Below, piece after piece: positions 10,530-21,983 of a DNA stretch of 64,000 nucleotides. A model generated the notes under the pieces. That model saw nothing but the letters and a program-made list of their open reading frames with translations. It made no database searches and was not told the DNA's origin. Positions within the stretch are counted from its first letter, which is position 1, and every line of letters begins with the position of its first letter. Source of the stretch: Colletotrichum lupini (taxonomy: Eukaryota; Ascomycota; Sordariomycetes; Glomerellales; Glomerellaceae); NCBI RefSeq assembly GCF_023278565.1, contig NC_064677.1, forward strand, positions 5,828,001 to 5,892,000. The letters run 5' to 3'. The position numbers were made by a program, and so were the translations under genes.

Positions 10530-12316
10530 ATGAGCGTCCGAACACGCCGAAACAAGTCCGTCAAGCGAAAAGCTTTGGCTGATTTAGCTGTAGACACAGA
10601 CGGCACGAACGGTCAAGCCAACGGCGGGATGAACCAGAACAACGTTGAGTTCCGGCGGAAGGCGACGACTCCCGGCTCCGACACCGTGACCGCGAACCTG
10701 ATGTCGCGCGAATCCTTCACCCTCGACGACCCCGTCCCGAAGACACCCATCGCCAATAATCATGGCTTCTTCGAGTTGCCGTTGCAGGATCAGAGGAATT
10801 TCCTCCTGCTGGTGCTCCTGTACTTCCTACAGGGTGTGCCCATGGGTCTCGCGGGTGGTTCGGTTCCCTTCCTAATGAAGGACCACATGTCGTACAGCGA
10901 GATCGGAATCTTTAGTCTAGCTTCATACCCATACTCGCTGAAGCTTCTCTGGAGTCCCATCGTTGATGCGGTTTGGAGTCCCAAGGTTGGACGCAGAAAG
11001 AGCTGGATTCTTCCCATTCAGCTGCTTTCAGGACTGGGTATGCTCTGGCTCGGGTCTACTGTCGAGAACATGATGGCCAACACCGGCAAGCCCGGAGGTC
11101 CTACCGTGTGGAACTTCACCGGCTGGTGGTTCTTCCTCGTCTTTATGTGCGCCACGCAAGATATCGCCGTAGACGGCTGGGCTTTGACTCTCCTGACGCC
11201 CGGCAATGTGTCGTATGCATCCACTGCACAGACCGTCGGTCTCACTGCCGGCCACTTCCTATCCTACACGGTGTTCTTGGCCTTCAACTCCAAGGACTTT
11301 GCAAACCGCTACTTCCGCAGCTCTCCCCTGGATCACGGTCTCATGTCGCTTGGCGGATATCTGACTTTCTGGGGCTGGGCGTACATTGCCATCACCATTG
11401 GGCTCTCTCTCTTCAAGCGTGAGGAGAGAACCAAGAATGAGGATGGCATTTGGGATGTGTACAAGATCATGTGGGGCGTTCTCAAGTTGAAGAATATCCA
11501 GACCATTATCATTGTTCATCTCATTGCTAAGATTGGCTTTCAGGCCAATGACGCAGTCACCAACCTGAAGCTCATTGACAAGGGATTCGGTCAGGAGAAC
11601 ATGGCCCTGACGGTCCTCATCGATTTCCCTTTTGAAATCGCGCTTGGCTACTACGCTGGCAAGTGGTCTCAGGAATACACCCCTATGCGCCTATGGTGCT
11701 GGGGCTTCATGGGCCGCCTCGTTGCTGCTCTGATCGCTCAGTTCACCGTCACCATTTTCCCGGCCGGCGGCGTTACTCCTTGGTACATGCTGGTCGTCAT
11801 TGGCGAACACGTCTTCTCGACCTTTACAAACACGGTCATGTTTGTCGCCGTCTCTGCTTTCCACGCTAGAATCGCAGACCCTGTCATCGGCGGTACCTAC
11901 ATGACTCTCTTGGCTACGTAAGTTTATCCTCGGATTATCACTTGACCAAGTTCCTTTGCTAATATGGCCTCCGCAGCGTCTGTAATCTTGGCGGCACGTT
12001 CCCGCGCTTCTTCGTCTTGCGTCTGGTCGACTACTTCACCGTCGCGACCTGCAAACCTGGCAACCCCGCGGATCTGAACGCCCTGAAGGGCCCTGTCATC
12101 ACCGACCCCTTCTCTTGCTCCCTGCAGCCAGACAAGGAGAAGTGTGTCAACGGTGGCGGCACGTGTGAGATGGTGCGTGACGGATACTACTTTGTCAACA
12201 TCATCTGCGTCGTCTTTGGCGTGGTGACGTTCATGCTCTACATCCGACCTAGAGTTCTGCATCTGCAGTCACTCCCCATGAGAGCCTGGCGTTTGGCGCC
12301 GTCGACGTCTAAATAA
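10530..12316 (+). CDS. Acetyl-CoA transporter (AT-1 / SLC33A1 family)
   Basis: Exons 10530-11917 and 11977-12316; the 59-bp intron has GTAAGT, a CTAAT branch site and CAG; product 575 aa. It is a polytopic membrane protein of the Acatn (AT-1) branch of the major facilitator superfamily, which moves acetyl-CoA into the ER/Golgi lumen for acetylation. Diagnostic segments: FLLLVLLYFLQGVPMGLAGG, KLLWSPIVDAVWSPKVGRRK, ATQDIAVDGWALTLL, NLGGTFPRFFVLRLVDYF. The last segment is built across the splice (AC|C), which supports the intron. Residues 1-75 are a basic cytosolic tail (SVRTRRNKSVKRKA). The C-terminal loop has several Cys (CKPGNP, DPFSCSL, EKCVNGGGTCEM), typical of the family. The ATG at 10530 is the first in frame with good context. 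Confidence 0.93.
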
Positions 12317-12594
12317 TGGAATTGCACTGCGCGGAAAAATCCGGGGGATGTTGTACATGTATCATATAAAGCATCACGCAGCGCGCACGGTTTGGAGTAC
12401 CTTTCATATAGAGAGAGCGAGAAAGATGGAGAGGGAAGCAATTGTACTTGATATGCTTTTTTCATTACCATTTGATGCGCGCTATGCCGTTATATACGTG
12501 ACGCTTGCCCCAAAGAAGTTTTGCCAGAAAACATGAAAATTCTTTCTCGCTCGCTGACACAACACATCTCTCTTCACCCCCGGTCTCTCTACTT

Positions 12595-13791
12595 CTACAG
12601 CGATTCAATGTGCTCCGAATGCAAATCCTGTACAGCAGGGATAATCAAGCTCTCGATCTCGATCTCGGGGTCACTCTCCGGCAGCGCGCTGGGATCAAGC
12701 GGCTTGTCCTCCCACGTTCCCCCACTTCCCCCCGCCGACGACGACGACGCACGCTGAACGCTCGGCACGCGGACCCACCGGTCCGGCCTACCTGGCGCGA
12801 CGAAGACGACCTCCCACTTGCGCGTGGACAGCAGGTTGCCGATGACGAGGTGGTGCTGGTACCGCTCGAGGGAGTACTTGGCCTTGTGCACGAGGATGGC
12901 CGGGTCCGTCTCGAGCTTGAAGCTGACGACCATCCCTTGCGGGGCCCAGCCGTCGACGAGGTTCTGGAGGAACTTGGGGACGGGGTCGAGGTCGATGACG
13001 AGGGACTTGGACTTTGCTACCTTGGTGGAGTCGAAGTTGTCAAAGGCCTCTTCGTCTTCCGTGTTGGAGGCGTTGCCGTTGCCGTTGCCGTTGCCGTTGC
13101 TGGAGTTGGCGGGTTTGGCTGTGGTTTTCGTTGTAGCCGATCCTGCCCCTGCTCCAGAGAAAGAGTCCGTGGCGTTGGTGGACTGGATCTTGTGCTCGGC
13201 CATTCTGTCCTGCGGCAGGAAGAAGTCAGACACCGCGGCGGCGAGGTAGAGAAGCGCCGACGGGCCCAAGGGCCTCAGCAACCCCGCGATAGCGCGCAGC
13301 TCGAACAAGTAATCCGTAATCGTCGTAAACGGCAGCATGAGCAGCATATTGCCCTTCTTCGCAGCGGTATACTTGCGCAACACCTCTCGCATGCGCTCCT
13401 GGTGCGCCGCGTTCGCGACGACGGTGCCGTCCTCGCCCTCGGCCAGGAAATCCAAAAAGCAATCCGTGGCGTGGGAGTAGTGGCGCGAGTACGGCTGCAA
13501 CGAAAACTGACGGTGCAAGAAGATGACGGCGTAGCCGGCCTCGAGGAAGTACTCGGCCGAGGTGGCGCCGCGGGTCCCCGCGGAGAAGTTGTCGATGAAG
13601 CGGACCGTCTGCTTCTCGAGGGGCACGGTGGTGCCGCCCGAGGTGACGAGGACGACGCGCCGGCTCGAGGCGGCGTGGTGGTCGATGAAGGAGCGGGCGG
13701 CGGCGACGTGGGCGTCTAGGTTTTTGGGGGGCGGTTGGGAGGAGAAGTAGGCGTCTTCTTGGCGTTCTGCCGTTTCTGTGGGGAGAGACAT
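12595..13791 (-). CDS. cab2: Phosphopantothenate-cysteine ligase (PPCS/CoaB, Cab2)
   Basis: Intronless, 398 aa. It catalyses the second step of CoA synthesis, joining 4'-phosphopantothenate to cysteine with ATP or CTP. Family marks: RVVLVTSGGTTVPLE (about residue 45), VRFIDNFSAGTRGATSAEYF, AGYAVIFLHR, YLAAAVSDFFLP with MAEHKIQS, then DPVPKFLQNLVDGWAPQGM and VSFKLETD. Between HKIQS and DPVPKFL there is an extra block of about 70 residues, mostly Ser, Asn, Gly and Asp, with a (Gly-Asn)n run encoded by a GTTGCC-type hexanucleotide repeat. Human PPCS has only a short loop there. The gene is convergent with the acetyl-CoA transporter, 278 bp between stops, so CoA production and acetyl-CoA transport are neighbours; co-regulation is not shown. 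Confidence 0.93.
   Translation of the reverse strand: MSLPTETAERQEDAYFSSQPPPKNLDAHVAAARSFIDHHAASSRRVVLVTSGGTTVPLEKQTVRFIDNFSAGTRGATSAEYFLEAGYAVIFLHRQFSLQPYSRHYSHATDCFLDFLAEGEDGTVVANAAHQERMREVLRKYTAAKKGNMLLMLPFTTITDYLFELRAIAGLLRPLGPSALLYLAAAVSDFFLPQDRMAEHKIQSTNATDSFSGAGAGSATTKTTAKPANSSNGNGNGNGNASNTEDEEAFDNFDSTKVAKSKSLVIDLDPVPKFLQNLVDGWAPQGMVVSFKLETDPAILVHKAKYSLERYQHHLVIGNLLSTRKWEVVFVAPGRPDRWVRVPSVQRASSSSAGGSGGTWEDKPLDPSALPESDPEIEIESLIIPAVQDLHSEHIESL
13072..13099 (-). repeat. Hexanucleotide microsatellite inside the PPCS gene
   Basis: Four tandem GTTGCC-type units (plus strand), coding a Gly-Asn run in the extra loop of phosphopantothenate-cysteine ligase. The unit is six bases, so copy changes stay in frame. 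Confidence 0.8.
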
Positions 13792-14794
13792 TTTTCGGGG
13801 GGGAGTTTGTGTTTGATGAAGCGGTGATATTCACGGATCGTCTCAGAGAAGTGGTAGCTGTTTACTGTGTCAAGTGATGATGTGTGGTGGTGAGATTTGT
13901 GAGACCTCGGTGGCAGGGGAAATGGACTGGTGACGAAGGGCCGTCCGAAGGTGTGTGTGAGACCTGAACGGTGTCAGTGACTTGATATACATAGTTGATA
14001 TCTCCGGTAGCGGTATTCGACTCCATTCATGTCCAGAAGTATGGTGTATAAGGAGTATGAGGGATGAGAATCCATCTCCATTACTCGGCCCAATACCTCC
14101 GCCGGACCTCGGTCCTCCGGCACCCATTTTCTCATATGACGTGTCTTACACGTAAACTCACCTTGGGATATATAGTGTCTTTCTAAGTTTAAATAGCGTC
14201 AATCTTGAAGACGATGTATGAGGTTGTGTCGAATGCTCTATCTCCGGAAACTTCGTACCTCAAGAATCACTGAAAACAAGAAATTAACCACAATGAAGAG
14301 AGATTGGGAAACGCAGCGAGGGTTTTAAACCGTCGTTTCCAGCGCCGGTTCGGTTCCTCCGCACGGGCCGAAGGAGGCCCGTGCCCCACCGACCCGCACC
14401 TCCGGGATGGAATCTGCTGCGGATTTCTGGGAACGTATTTGCTTCGGGGCTTCGCAACGACGTCCCGTCGGCGTTCACGTCGTTACAACCGCGGCTCAAA
14501 TCTCATTCTCAGCACACAAGTGACTCAGAAGTCGATGTTAATTCGGCACCGATAGCCGATCATAAGAATGTTTCCAAACCGAACTTCCTGTTTGGGAACG
14601 ACAGCGACAGTTAAGCATGAGGTACGCTTACATCATTACAATTAACTCCGGATCTAGTCCTCATTATATGTACAATTCTCATCATAGATGCCTCTTTGAT
14701 ATCCAATCCCTTTTTATGTGCCAAGGCCTCGAATCTTCCCTCGTAACAAAAGTGCGCCTGTCCGAATCCCTTTCTTCTTCTTTCTCTTTTTTGT
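13792..14794. other. Intergenic: cab2 promoter and MFS gene 3' side
   Basis: No coding sequence recognised. The first part is the presumed cab2 leader and promoter (minus strand). The part from 14300 to 14640 is GC-rich and holds only short frames. Confidence 0.35.
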
Positions 14795-16525
14795 CTAGAA
14801 ATTGCCCCAGATAACCTTTCCAACGCACACAAACTTGGCAGCCATGAGCGCCGCCAAGGCCAAAACATACACCAGCCCAGTGAAGATAATGAGACCCCAA
14901 TACTGGCCACCCGTCGCCGTGACAATCTCGCCGCCAATGGGAATACCAATCAGGCACGCGACCGAGACGGCGGTATACGTCGTCGAGTAGTACCGCCCGT
15001 AATGCTGCGTCTTGCACAGCCGCCCGACGCACACGGGGCTGATGCTGATGTTGTTCCCGCTTGCAAAACCAAACAGCACGGCAAAGACGATGACGCCCGC
15101 GGCCGTCGAGCCCGCGGGCAGCCAGACGGCCAGGCACGCGACCGCGGACAGCACGATGGCGGCCATGTTGCTGTTAAACGGTCCGGCCCTATCGGCCCAC
15201 CAACCAGGCAGCGCCCTACCTAGAACGCTGCCGGCGTTAAGGATGGGCAGGATGGAAAAGGCAAAGGACTCGCTGAACCCCTGGCTGAGCGTGTAGCTCG
15301 AGATGTACGTCAGCGGGATGAACAGCGCAAACTCCATCAGAAAAATGCCCGCCGTCGTAAGGCTGAAGGCCGCGCTGCGGAAGATGCGCGGGTCCGGGTG
15401 CGGGCTCGCGTTGCGGGCGGGCGGGAGGCGCGAGCGGATCAGGAAGTTGGAGGCGCCGCAGAGGGCGAGGCAGATGAAGCCGACGGCGCGGATGGTCCAG
15501 CCCCAGCCGATGCGGGGGAAGAGGGACTTCATCATGAGGGGGAAGATGATGCCGCCGATGGAGCCGCCGGTGGAGGCCATGCCTGTCGCGAAGCCGCGGC
15601 GGCGCTTGAACCAGTGGCCTACGGCTGCGATGGACGGAGTGAAGACGAGGGAGCTGCCGAGGCCGCAGAGGATGCCGAAGGCGAGCATGAAGTGCCAGTA
15701 TACTGGGAGAGTGTGTTAGCGCGCTCTTATGTATTTGTATTGCTCGGAGAGGATGTGTTGAGGGATGCAAGTCTGGGAGGGAGTGATGAAACGACGCGCC
15801 ACAACAAGGCGAGCCGATGCAAAACTCTGTGTAAACGACTTACCTGTGCATATACTCAACAACATGACGCCAATGACAAGACACACCGTCCCAGCGAGAA
15901 CGAGCCACCGCGGGCCATACTGATCAAACACGGGCCCGATATAGATACCCCCAAAGAAGCAGAGGAACGTATACACGGAGAAAATCCACCCAATCGTTCC
16001 CTCGCTGTATCCCTTGAGCTGATGCGTCGCAACGTACGTCTGGAAGATGGCGATGCTGTTCATGATGCCCAGGGCCGAGAAGAGCGCCAGCCAGGACCCC
16101 AGCACGACGGACCACGCCCGGAGCCCGCCCTCGGGGTAAGTTTCTTCCTCTCCTGCTGTCGTCGAGGCGACCCCTGCGGTGTCGGTGCGGTGGATGTAGT
16201 TGCCGTCGTCGTCGTCGTCGGTGGTGTCGCCGGTACCCCCTTCTCCTCCGCCCCCTTCGGCTTCCTTGCCGTAGGCGGCATTGTTGTTGTTCTTGTTGCT
16301 GTTGTTGATGAAATCGCTGTTGTGTTGGTGATGGTAGTTGGCGCCGCCCGCGCCGGCGACGGCATTGGAGACGGAGGGAATCAGGTCGTTGCCTATGACC
16401 GCCGCTGCACCATCGTGGGCTGCGCTCTCTGGCTTGGTGGGCAGCGGGTAGTCGTAATTGCTGTAGTTCGGTTCGGGTGTGATGTGGTCGCCTTGGCGGG
16501 CTGTGGAAGCCTTTTCCGGGTCCAT
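14795..16525 (-). CDS. MFS transporter, monocarboxylate (MCT/SLC16)-like family
   Basis: Two exons on the minus strand: 16525-15844 and 15702-14795; the 141-bp intron is GTAAGT...CAG; product 529 aa. Fungal MCT-like proteins include Mch and Esbp6 relatives, some of which carry riboflavin or carboxylates; the substrate here is unknown. Typical entry to the transport domain: YPEGGLRAWSVVLGSWLALF followed by GIMNSIAIFQTY and IGWIFSVYTFLCFFGGI. After the splice (G|TA) come ILCGLGSSLVFTPSIAAVGH and WFKRRRGFATGMASTGGSIG, the conserved loop before the middle of the protein, then a second six-helix half ending KFVCVGKVIWGNF. The first 140 residues are an unusually long disordered cytosolic tail with Asn, His, Gly and Asp runs. 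Confidence 0.9.
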
Positions 16526-19500
16526 GTGGGATGGATGGGTGAATGGATGGATGAAGAGAGGAGGATGAGGGAGAGGACAAGAGAAGAGAGGAGAGCGAGC
16601 CTCGGTATTATGTCTCGTGCTGTGTCTGTCTTTGAATCTTCCCCCCTTCGATCTTCAGGTGTTCTTCTTGTTCCCTCTTCCTGATTTTTGACTTCCGCCT
16701 TGCAGTTCTGCAACCCTGTCGGCCACGTTTTCTCCCTCCTGCTTCCTTTTCCTTTGTCTTGGCCTCAAGTCGCTGTCTTGTACAAGAGTTCCTTTTTTTC
16801 TTCTTCTTCCGTACAACAACCTCTTCCTCAGCCTTCGAAACTTCTCTCAGTCCTATCAAACCAGACTCGTTGTGGTAAGAGTAATGAACTGTAACGAGAG
16901 TATCGAGGCCTAACAAATACCCGTCTCTGATCAACAGGGATCGAGCTCAAGGAGGAGAAAAGAGTGTCGACTAATACCAACACTATCCTACTGCGGGCCG
17001 TTGCGAGGGAGGGAGAGAGCGGATCAACGAACCTACTTGTACTTTTTCTTACTAGTTTCCTTCGCCTCTTCGGTCTTTCGGCTAGATTTGGGCCTGGTCT
17101 GGGGGTGGTGGGTGAGTGGGTAGCAGTGGTTCGCGCTCCTTCGTTGAGTTTGTCGTTGGGTTAGGTGATTTGATGCAATTATCCAGTCATTTCCTTGCCA
17201 ATCATACACCCCAGGTTTACGCACGCGGCTCCTCGCTTCGAAAGGACCATGGAACTCTTTCAGGACGAGGCTAAAAAAAAAAGGTATAAGTCATGCAGTC
17301 ATGTATGCAGAGGGCGAACAGAGAGACAAGAGGAAAGAAGAAAAAAAAAACTTTTTCCTTTACCCCAGGTTTGCCTCCCCAGGGGTCCTGCGAACGACGG
17401 GGAATGGGACAACCGATAGCCGTTTCGTTGTGTGAATAAGGTAGGTTCCCGGCTTCTTCTTACTAGGCCGGGATAGGGTTGGTTTACGTGGACCTAACTA
17501 ACTAGCTATTGGGGTTTCGTAAGATGTTACCGTATTACTAGAAGAGAAAACAATACCCGGGTTCGCCATGTTCCTGATGGCATTTGTTTGATGTGGGTAA
17601 TTCAACCGAACCAAACCCCGGCCTTATTTTCCTCGTGTTTTTCTTCACCATTCGTCTTCTCAGATCGACATATGCCTTTCGGGCATCCCTCGTGCCATGC
17701 ACCGCTCTCCTTCTTGTTTCTTCACACGGTTAGGCTATTAGCATAATATTGGTGGGAATAAAGAGAACAACCCCCGAAGAAATTGGTCATGTTGCCTGTT
17801 GACATGTGGCCCTTCTCTGACAAGTTCATGTTAGTCAAGGGCGTCGTTCGGGGATGGCTCAAGACGAAGTCGCGAGCCAAAAACTGACCAATGGCGTATT
17901 TCAATTAGTCGATGAAAACCAAACCTCAAGAGCCTGGACTTTTGGTTGCCGAGAATCGGCGTCTCCCAAAAAAAAAAAAAAGGCGAGAGACCCCACCACC
18001 GAAACCAAACAAGAGTAAGAATTATGATGAATCAGTCAGGTCCCTTTGGCCCAGCAGACCAGACCCGACGCATGACACTTGTCCAACACCGAACTTGTCT
18101 TGAGTTTCTGAGACACGTAGATCCGTAGACACATACTCGGAGCACTCTCTCCTAGTCTGTAGAGCCGCATAATGCAAGAATGCCTTACAAGACAACCACC
18201 TTTTCCAATGGGGAAACTTACCTCATACAGCGTATACGGTTTACGGCACTATCGCGATTTCTCTTAGCATCTGTCTCCGAGACGTTCCCCCGCTAAAGGT
18301 GCCTGCCTAGCCCCCCCGCCCTGGGCTCCCGCTTCTCCACACGAAAAAACGCTCCCATTGAACCACGGATTATCGAACAACGCAATCATGACATTATATC
18401 CAAGACGCCATCCCAATGATATTCCTCTCTAAAATGCCTTTGTCTAATCGAGATCTGGGAGATAAGAAAAATAACAGGGTTGCTAATCTTTACTCGAATC
18501 AGATAGTATATGACACCTTCAACTATTGTACATCAGCGAACAAAGTGGCGATTTCACTATTGACTTGAATCCATGACCCGCTCAGTTGAAGCGAGATCAT
18601 GCCCTCGACGAGATGCACATATGAGAAACGGAGGAAGAGTCATCAACGGCATCCGGCCGGTAGCGGGAAAAAAAAGTCTGTTCGCCCGCCGGCTCAAACC
18701 CCCCTTCGCTCGCCTATGCTATTCCTGCGTACCATGGGAGGCAAGGTATGCCCTCTCCGGTTCCCGCCAGCCGCCGACGCTTCACGTTGACCCTCGCGTC
18801 CTTGCCATGCCCGCCCGCCCACGCCGGCTCCGGCCGCTTCATAACCTCGGAAACAACCTCCCCTTCCCATCCGTCGCTCCAAGTACCTTTCCCATGGTTT
18901 TCCGTCGAACTTTCATATAATCTCCAGCCATAGCTCGAGCCTCAAAGCCTCCAAGCCTCACTCGCTTACCTTATACTGGGTACATCCGCCTTACTGCGTA
19001 TACATCCGCTCAAGTCGCCCTGAATCTGTGCACCACCTTAGGTAGCTAATAAGTGTTACCTGACTATGATCCGCTTGCGGCTCACTCGAAAAAGTCGAGG
19101 TACCTCGCCCGCCCGCTCTCCCACATGCGACCAGGTCATCCAAGGTACCTAGTATCTCCCACGTGCTCTGGCCTTGGAACTGCCCTTGGCACGTGCCAGC
19201 CAGCCTCATCCATGATCTAACTCACAGAGTCACGCCGAAAATTAATCTTACGCCTGGCCTTGGAAGGAACTCAGCACTCGGCCACGGAGAATCCCGCGTC
19301 AAACAACAAAGCCCGCCGCGCCGCCGCATGTTCAGTCCCTCCCTCTCTCTCTTTCTCTTCCCAACTTACCTAAGCCACCCCCCCCCCCAAAGCCCCTCTT
19401 ACTCCCCTTTTAGTATTAGGTCCCACCTGTCACCGAGCCGGCCGCAGTCCTCTTTCGAGACGGAAAGGATTGGGAAAAGAGTGGGGTATCACAACGTATT

Positions 19501-21983
19501 GTCCAACCCCAGTTCCGTCCAAAAATCCTCTAAAGAGCTGCGTCCATAGAGGTACGGAGTAGGTAGAGAGAGAGCACCGGAACAAGCGCCGTGTTCTGCA
19601 AAAAAAAAAAAAAAAAAAAAAAACCTCACAAATCGCATCGCACATACAACGCGCACGGAAGAACACCCGATCATCATTCGACCCAGAAAATGCAGGAAGA
19701 ACAAACAGGTAATTACCCATCACGACGGAGCGAGCGCCGCCCAAGACAGTAACCAAACAATCTGGCAAAAGTCATAAGATGACTAATTCGGTTCAGGGTC
19801 GGGTGCTGTCAGCCAGTGTTTAGGGTGCCATCGCAGAACCCGTCTACCAATATTTCAGCGCTTTTTCCCGGTCCTCCATCATGGGTAGGTAAAGGTATTA
19901 TGATAGCATTAAACCCCCCCTCGCACCAGGCTCCAAATTCCTGCACCATCCCAAAAGTTTCAAGGAACATGGAACTTGAGGTCCTTGAACGAAAAAAGAA
20001 AAAGGTCCCTCTTCGGAACCGCGAGTCGGAACCGATGAACCACATCGGCCGAAGCCCTTCCCCAACCGCTCTCGTGACCATCACTGGCACCGCCGCCACC
20101 TTACTGGCAGCCGCAAACCATGAACGGATTAAAAGTGCCATCGTGATCCCCCCCGCTCCTAGCCTGAGCCTCAAGGCCTCAACGCGGCGCGCCGTCTGAA
20201 GAGGGTGAGGGGGAATAATAAGCTCAGATGGGAAAGGGTACCCGCTGTCCGTACGTCAGAGCCTTCATTTTTTTTGTTCCCCTCCTCCCCCTTCTGGGCC
20301 TTCTCCCAATGGGGCCAGCCTCCAAACAATCCTCATCGACGATCGAGATCATACCTCACTGGTATTGTCTCTTGATCTTGATCCTCGAGGTCCATCGCTC
20401 TTGTTTTCCTCTGCCGTATTGTTTGTCTCTCTTTTTTATCCCCTTCCCCAGCCACCATTCTCTTACCGCCCTTTATTGTTTTTTTTTTTTCTTCCCCGCC
20501 TGCAGCTGGTTTAGTTGCCTGCCGCCGGTCCTAAGCTTTGTATTGGTACCCGTATTCAAAAGTACTATCCGTACGGATACGCCCGCCTTCATGGAATCAT
20601 TCTTCCTCTTTCCGAAAAACCTACCACGTGCCACGCACGTACTTTCAGCTCTCCAAAATCTTGACGGTGCATCAGTAAATCATACGCTTGCTTGAATACT
20701 ACTCGATATCTCCTGTCTTTTCTGTCCAATATCTTCTTCCCCTGTCGGCCAAACCGTGATTAACATCTGATCATCAAAAACACAGAGGCAAGGGCACATA
20801 ATAAATGCAACACTCGGCCCGAGGCGTCGTACGTCTGCACGCCCGGTAAGGCCAGAAAGGCTGGGGACATTAGATATCGTCCGTCCCCCTTGAGGCGACC
20901 GTTGGAAAAGGGAAAAACAAGTGCACCGCAAACCGGGGGGATAGAACAAAATAGGAAAAAATTAGCCCAAAAAGAGGTCCCCGTAGTCTGGTACGGATAC
21001 CCAATTCTTCACTAGGTACCAGCGTATAAGGGACAAACCACCCCTGGACTATCTTAGTGCTTCGGCATGGACCACACCCTCCCATCAGTGCGCATCATGA
21101 CGTTCTGATCAAGACATTCTCATTTGACGTACAGCCGGAAGAGGCTCAAGTGAGAGCCAGCCCATCTCACCCCCAGTAGACCTTTTTTTGTGGGTTGACA
21201 CTGTCGGAGGGCTCTACTTGAAAGCTTGAGCTCGACTTCTTGATGTGTTTGAGAAGAGGACGGGTCACATGCTTGGGCCCATAGGAGTGTTTGCCCCAAG
21301 GCACCGAAAAATGCCGTCCTGTATTCCAGATGTAGGCTCACTGTTCCTTTTGTGTGATATGAAGAAACTCGGCATGTGCCGTATAATTGGAGTTCGTTGA
21401 AATATCACGATACCTCGCCATCATGTCTGAATCTTTTGCCTCAACTTGGATCCGTCATAAGACTTGTCTTGTTGACTTTTTATCTTTTCGCGCGCCGCCC
21501 CTTTTCCCGGGCATAGTGAATTTCCGAAAGGCACAAATGGTGTCCTCAGATGCAACTTCGTGCTCCCTTTCTGACCGTGCAACCGCTGAACGCGAACTCG
21601 GGCATTCGGTGTTTCCCGTGCCCGCATTTCCAACCTCATGCCGTCCCGTTCCTTGTCCCGCTATGGAACCTTAAACGAGCCATGATGTGTCAAAGTCGAT
21701 GTCGCGAATTCGTACAGCCCTGCTGCCCCCAAAGGCCCGTGGTCTCCCGATACCAGGCAAAATACTGTCGTTAGAAAATCTCTTGTTGCACGGGCAGGGC
21801 GTCGACCCATTCCGCCGCCGAGGAAATTGCGGCTATTCTGTAGATATTGCCGTCTCGAGCGTTGCTCATCAGTCTGAAAACGCCTTCCTTGTGCGAGCCC
21901 AACTGCTTCGCCCAGTCATAAGCTTCGACCATCGTACGTCTCATGCAAAGACGTGTCGGCCTTCCAAAAACATGCATCTTGCA
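16526..21983. other. 5.5-kb stretch without a recognised gene
   Basis: Lies between the start of the MFS gene and the C-terminus of the Zn2Cys6 gene. The first kilobase is the long pyrimidine-rich leader and promoter of the MFS gene. The rest has only frames of under about 130 codons with no motif, many mono-base runs, and recurrent GTACGGATAC and TACCTAGGTA-like motifs. A non-coding RNA gene cannot be excluded by eye. Confidence 0.4.
19600..19623 (+). repeat. Poly-A tract of 24 bases
   Basis: An uninterrupted A run in a gene-free region. No retroelement-like open frame or target-site duplication was recognised beside it. Confidence 0.7.

Noticed and set aside
12505..13719. 404-codon plus-strand frame over cab2
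   Set aside because: Antisense to a clear PPCS gene; Val/Glu/Arg composition typical of a shadow frame.
15398..16684. 428-codon plus-strand frame over the MFS gene
   Set aside because: Antisense of conserved transporter exons and it crosses the proposed intron without any domain.
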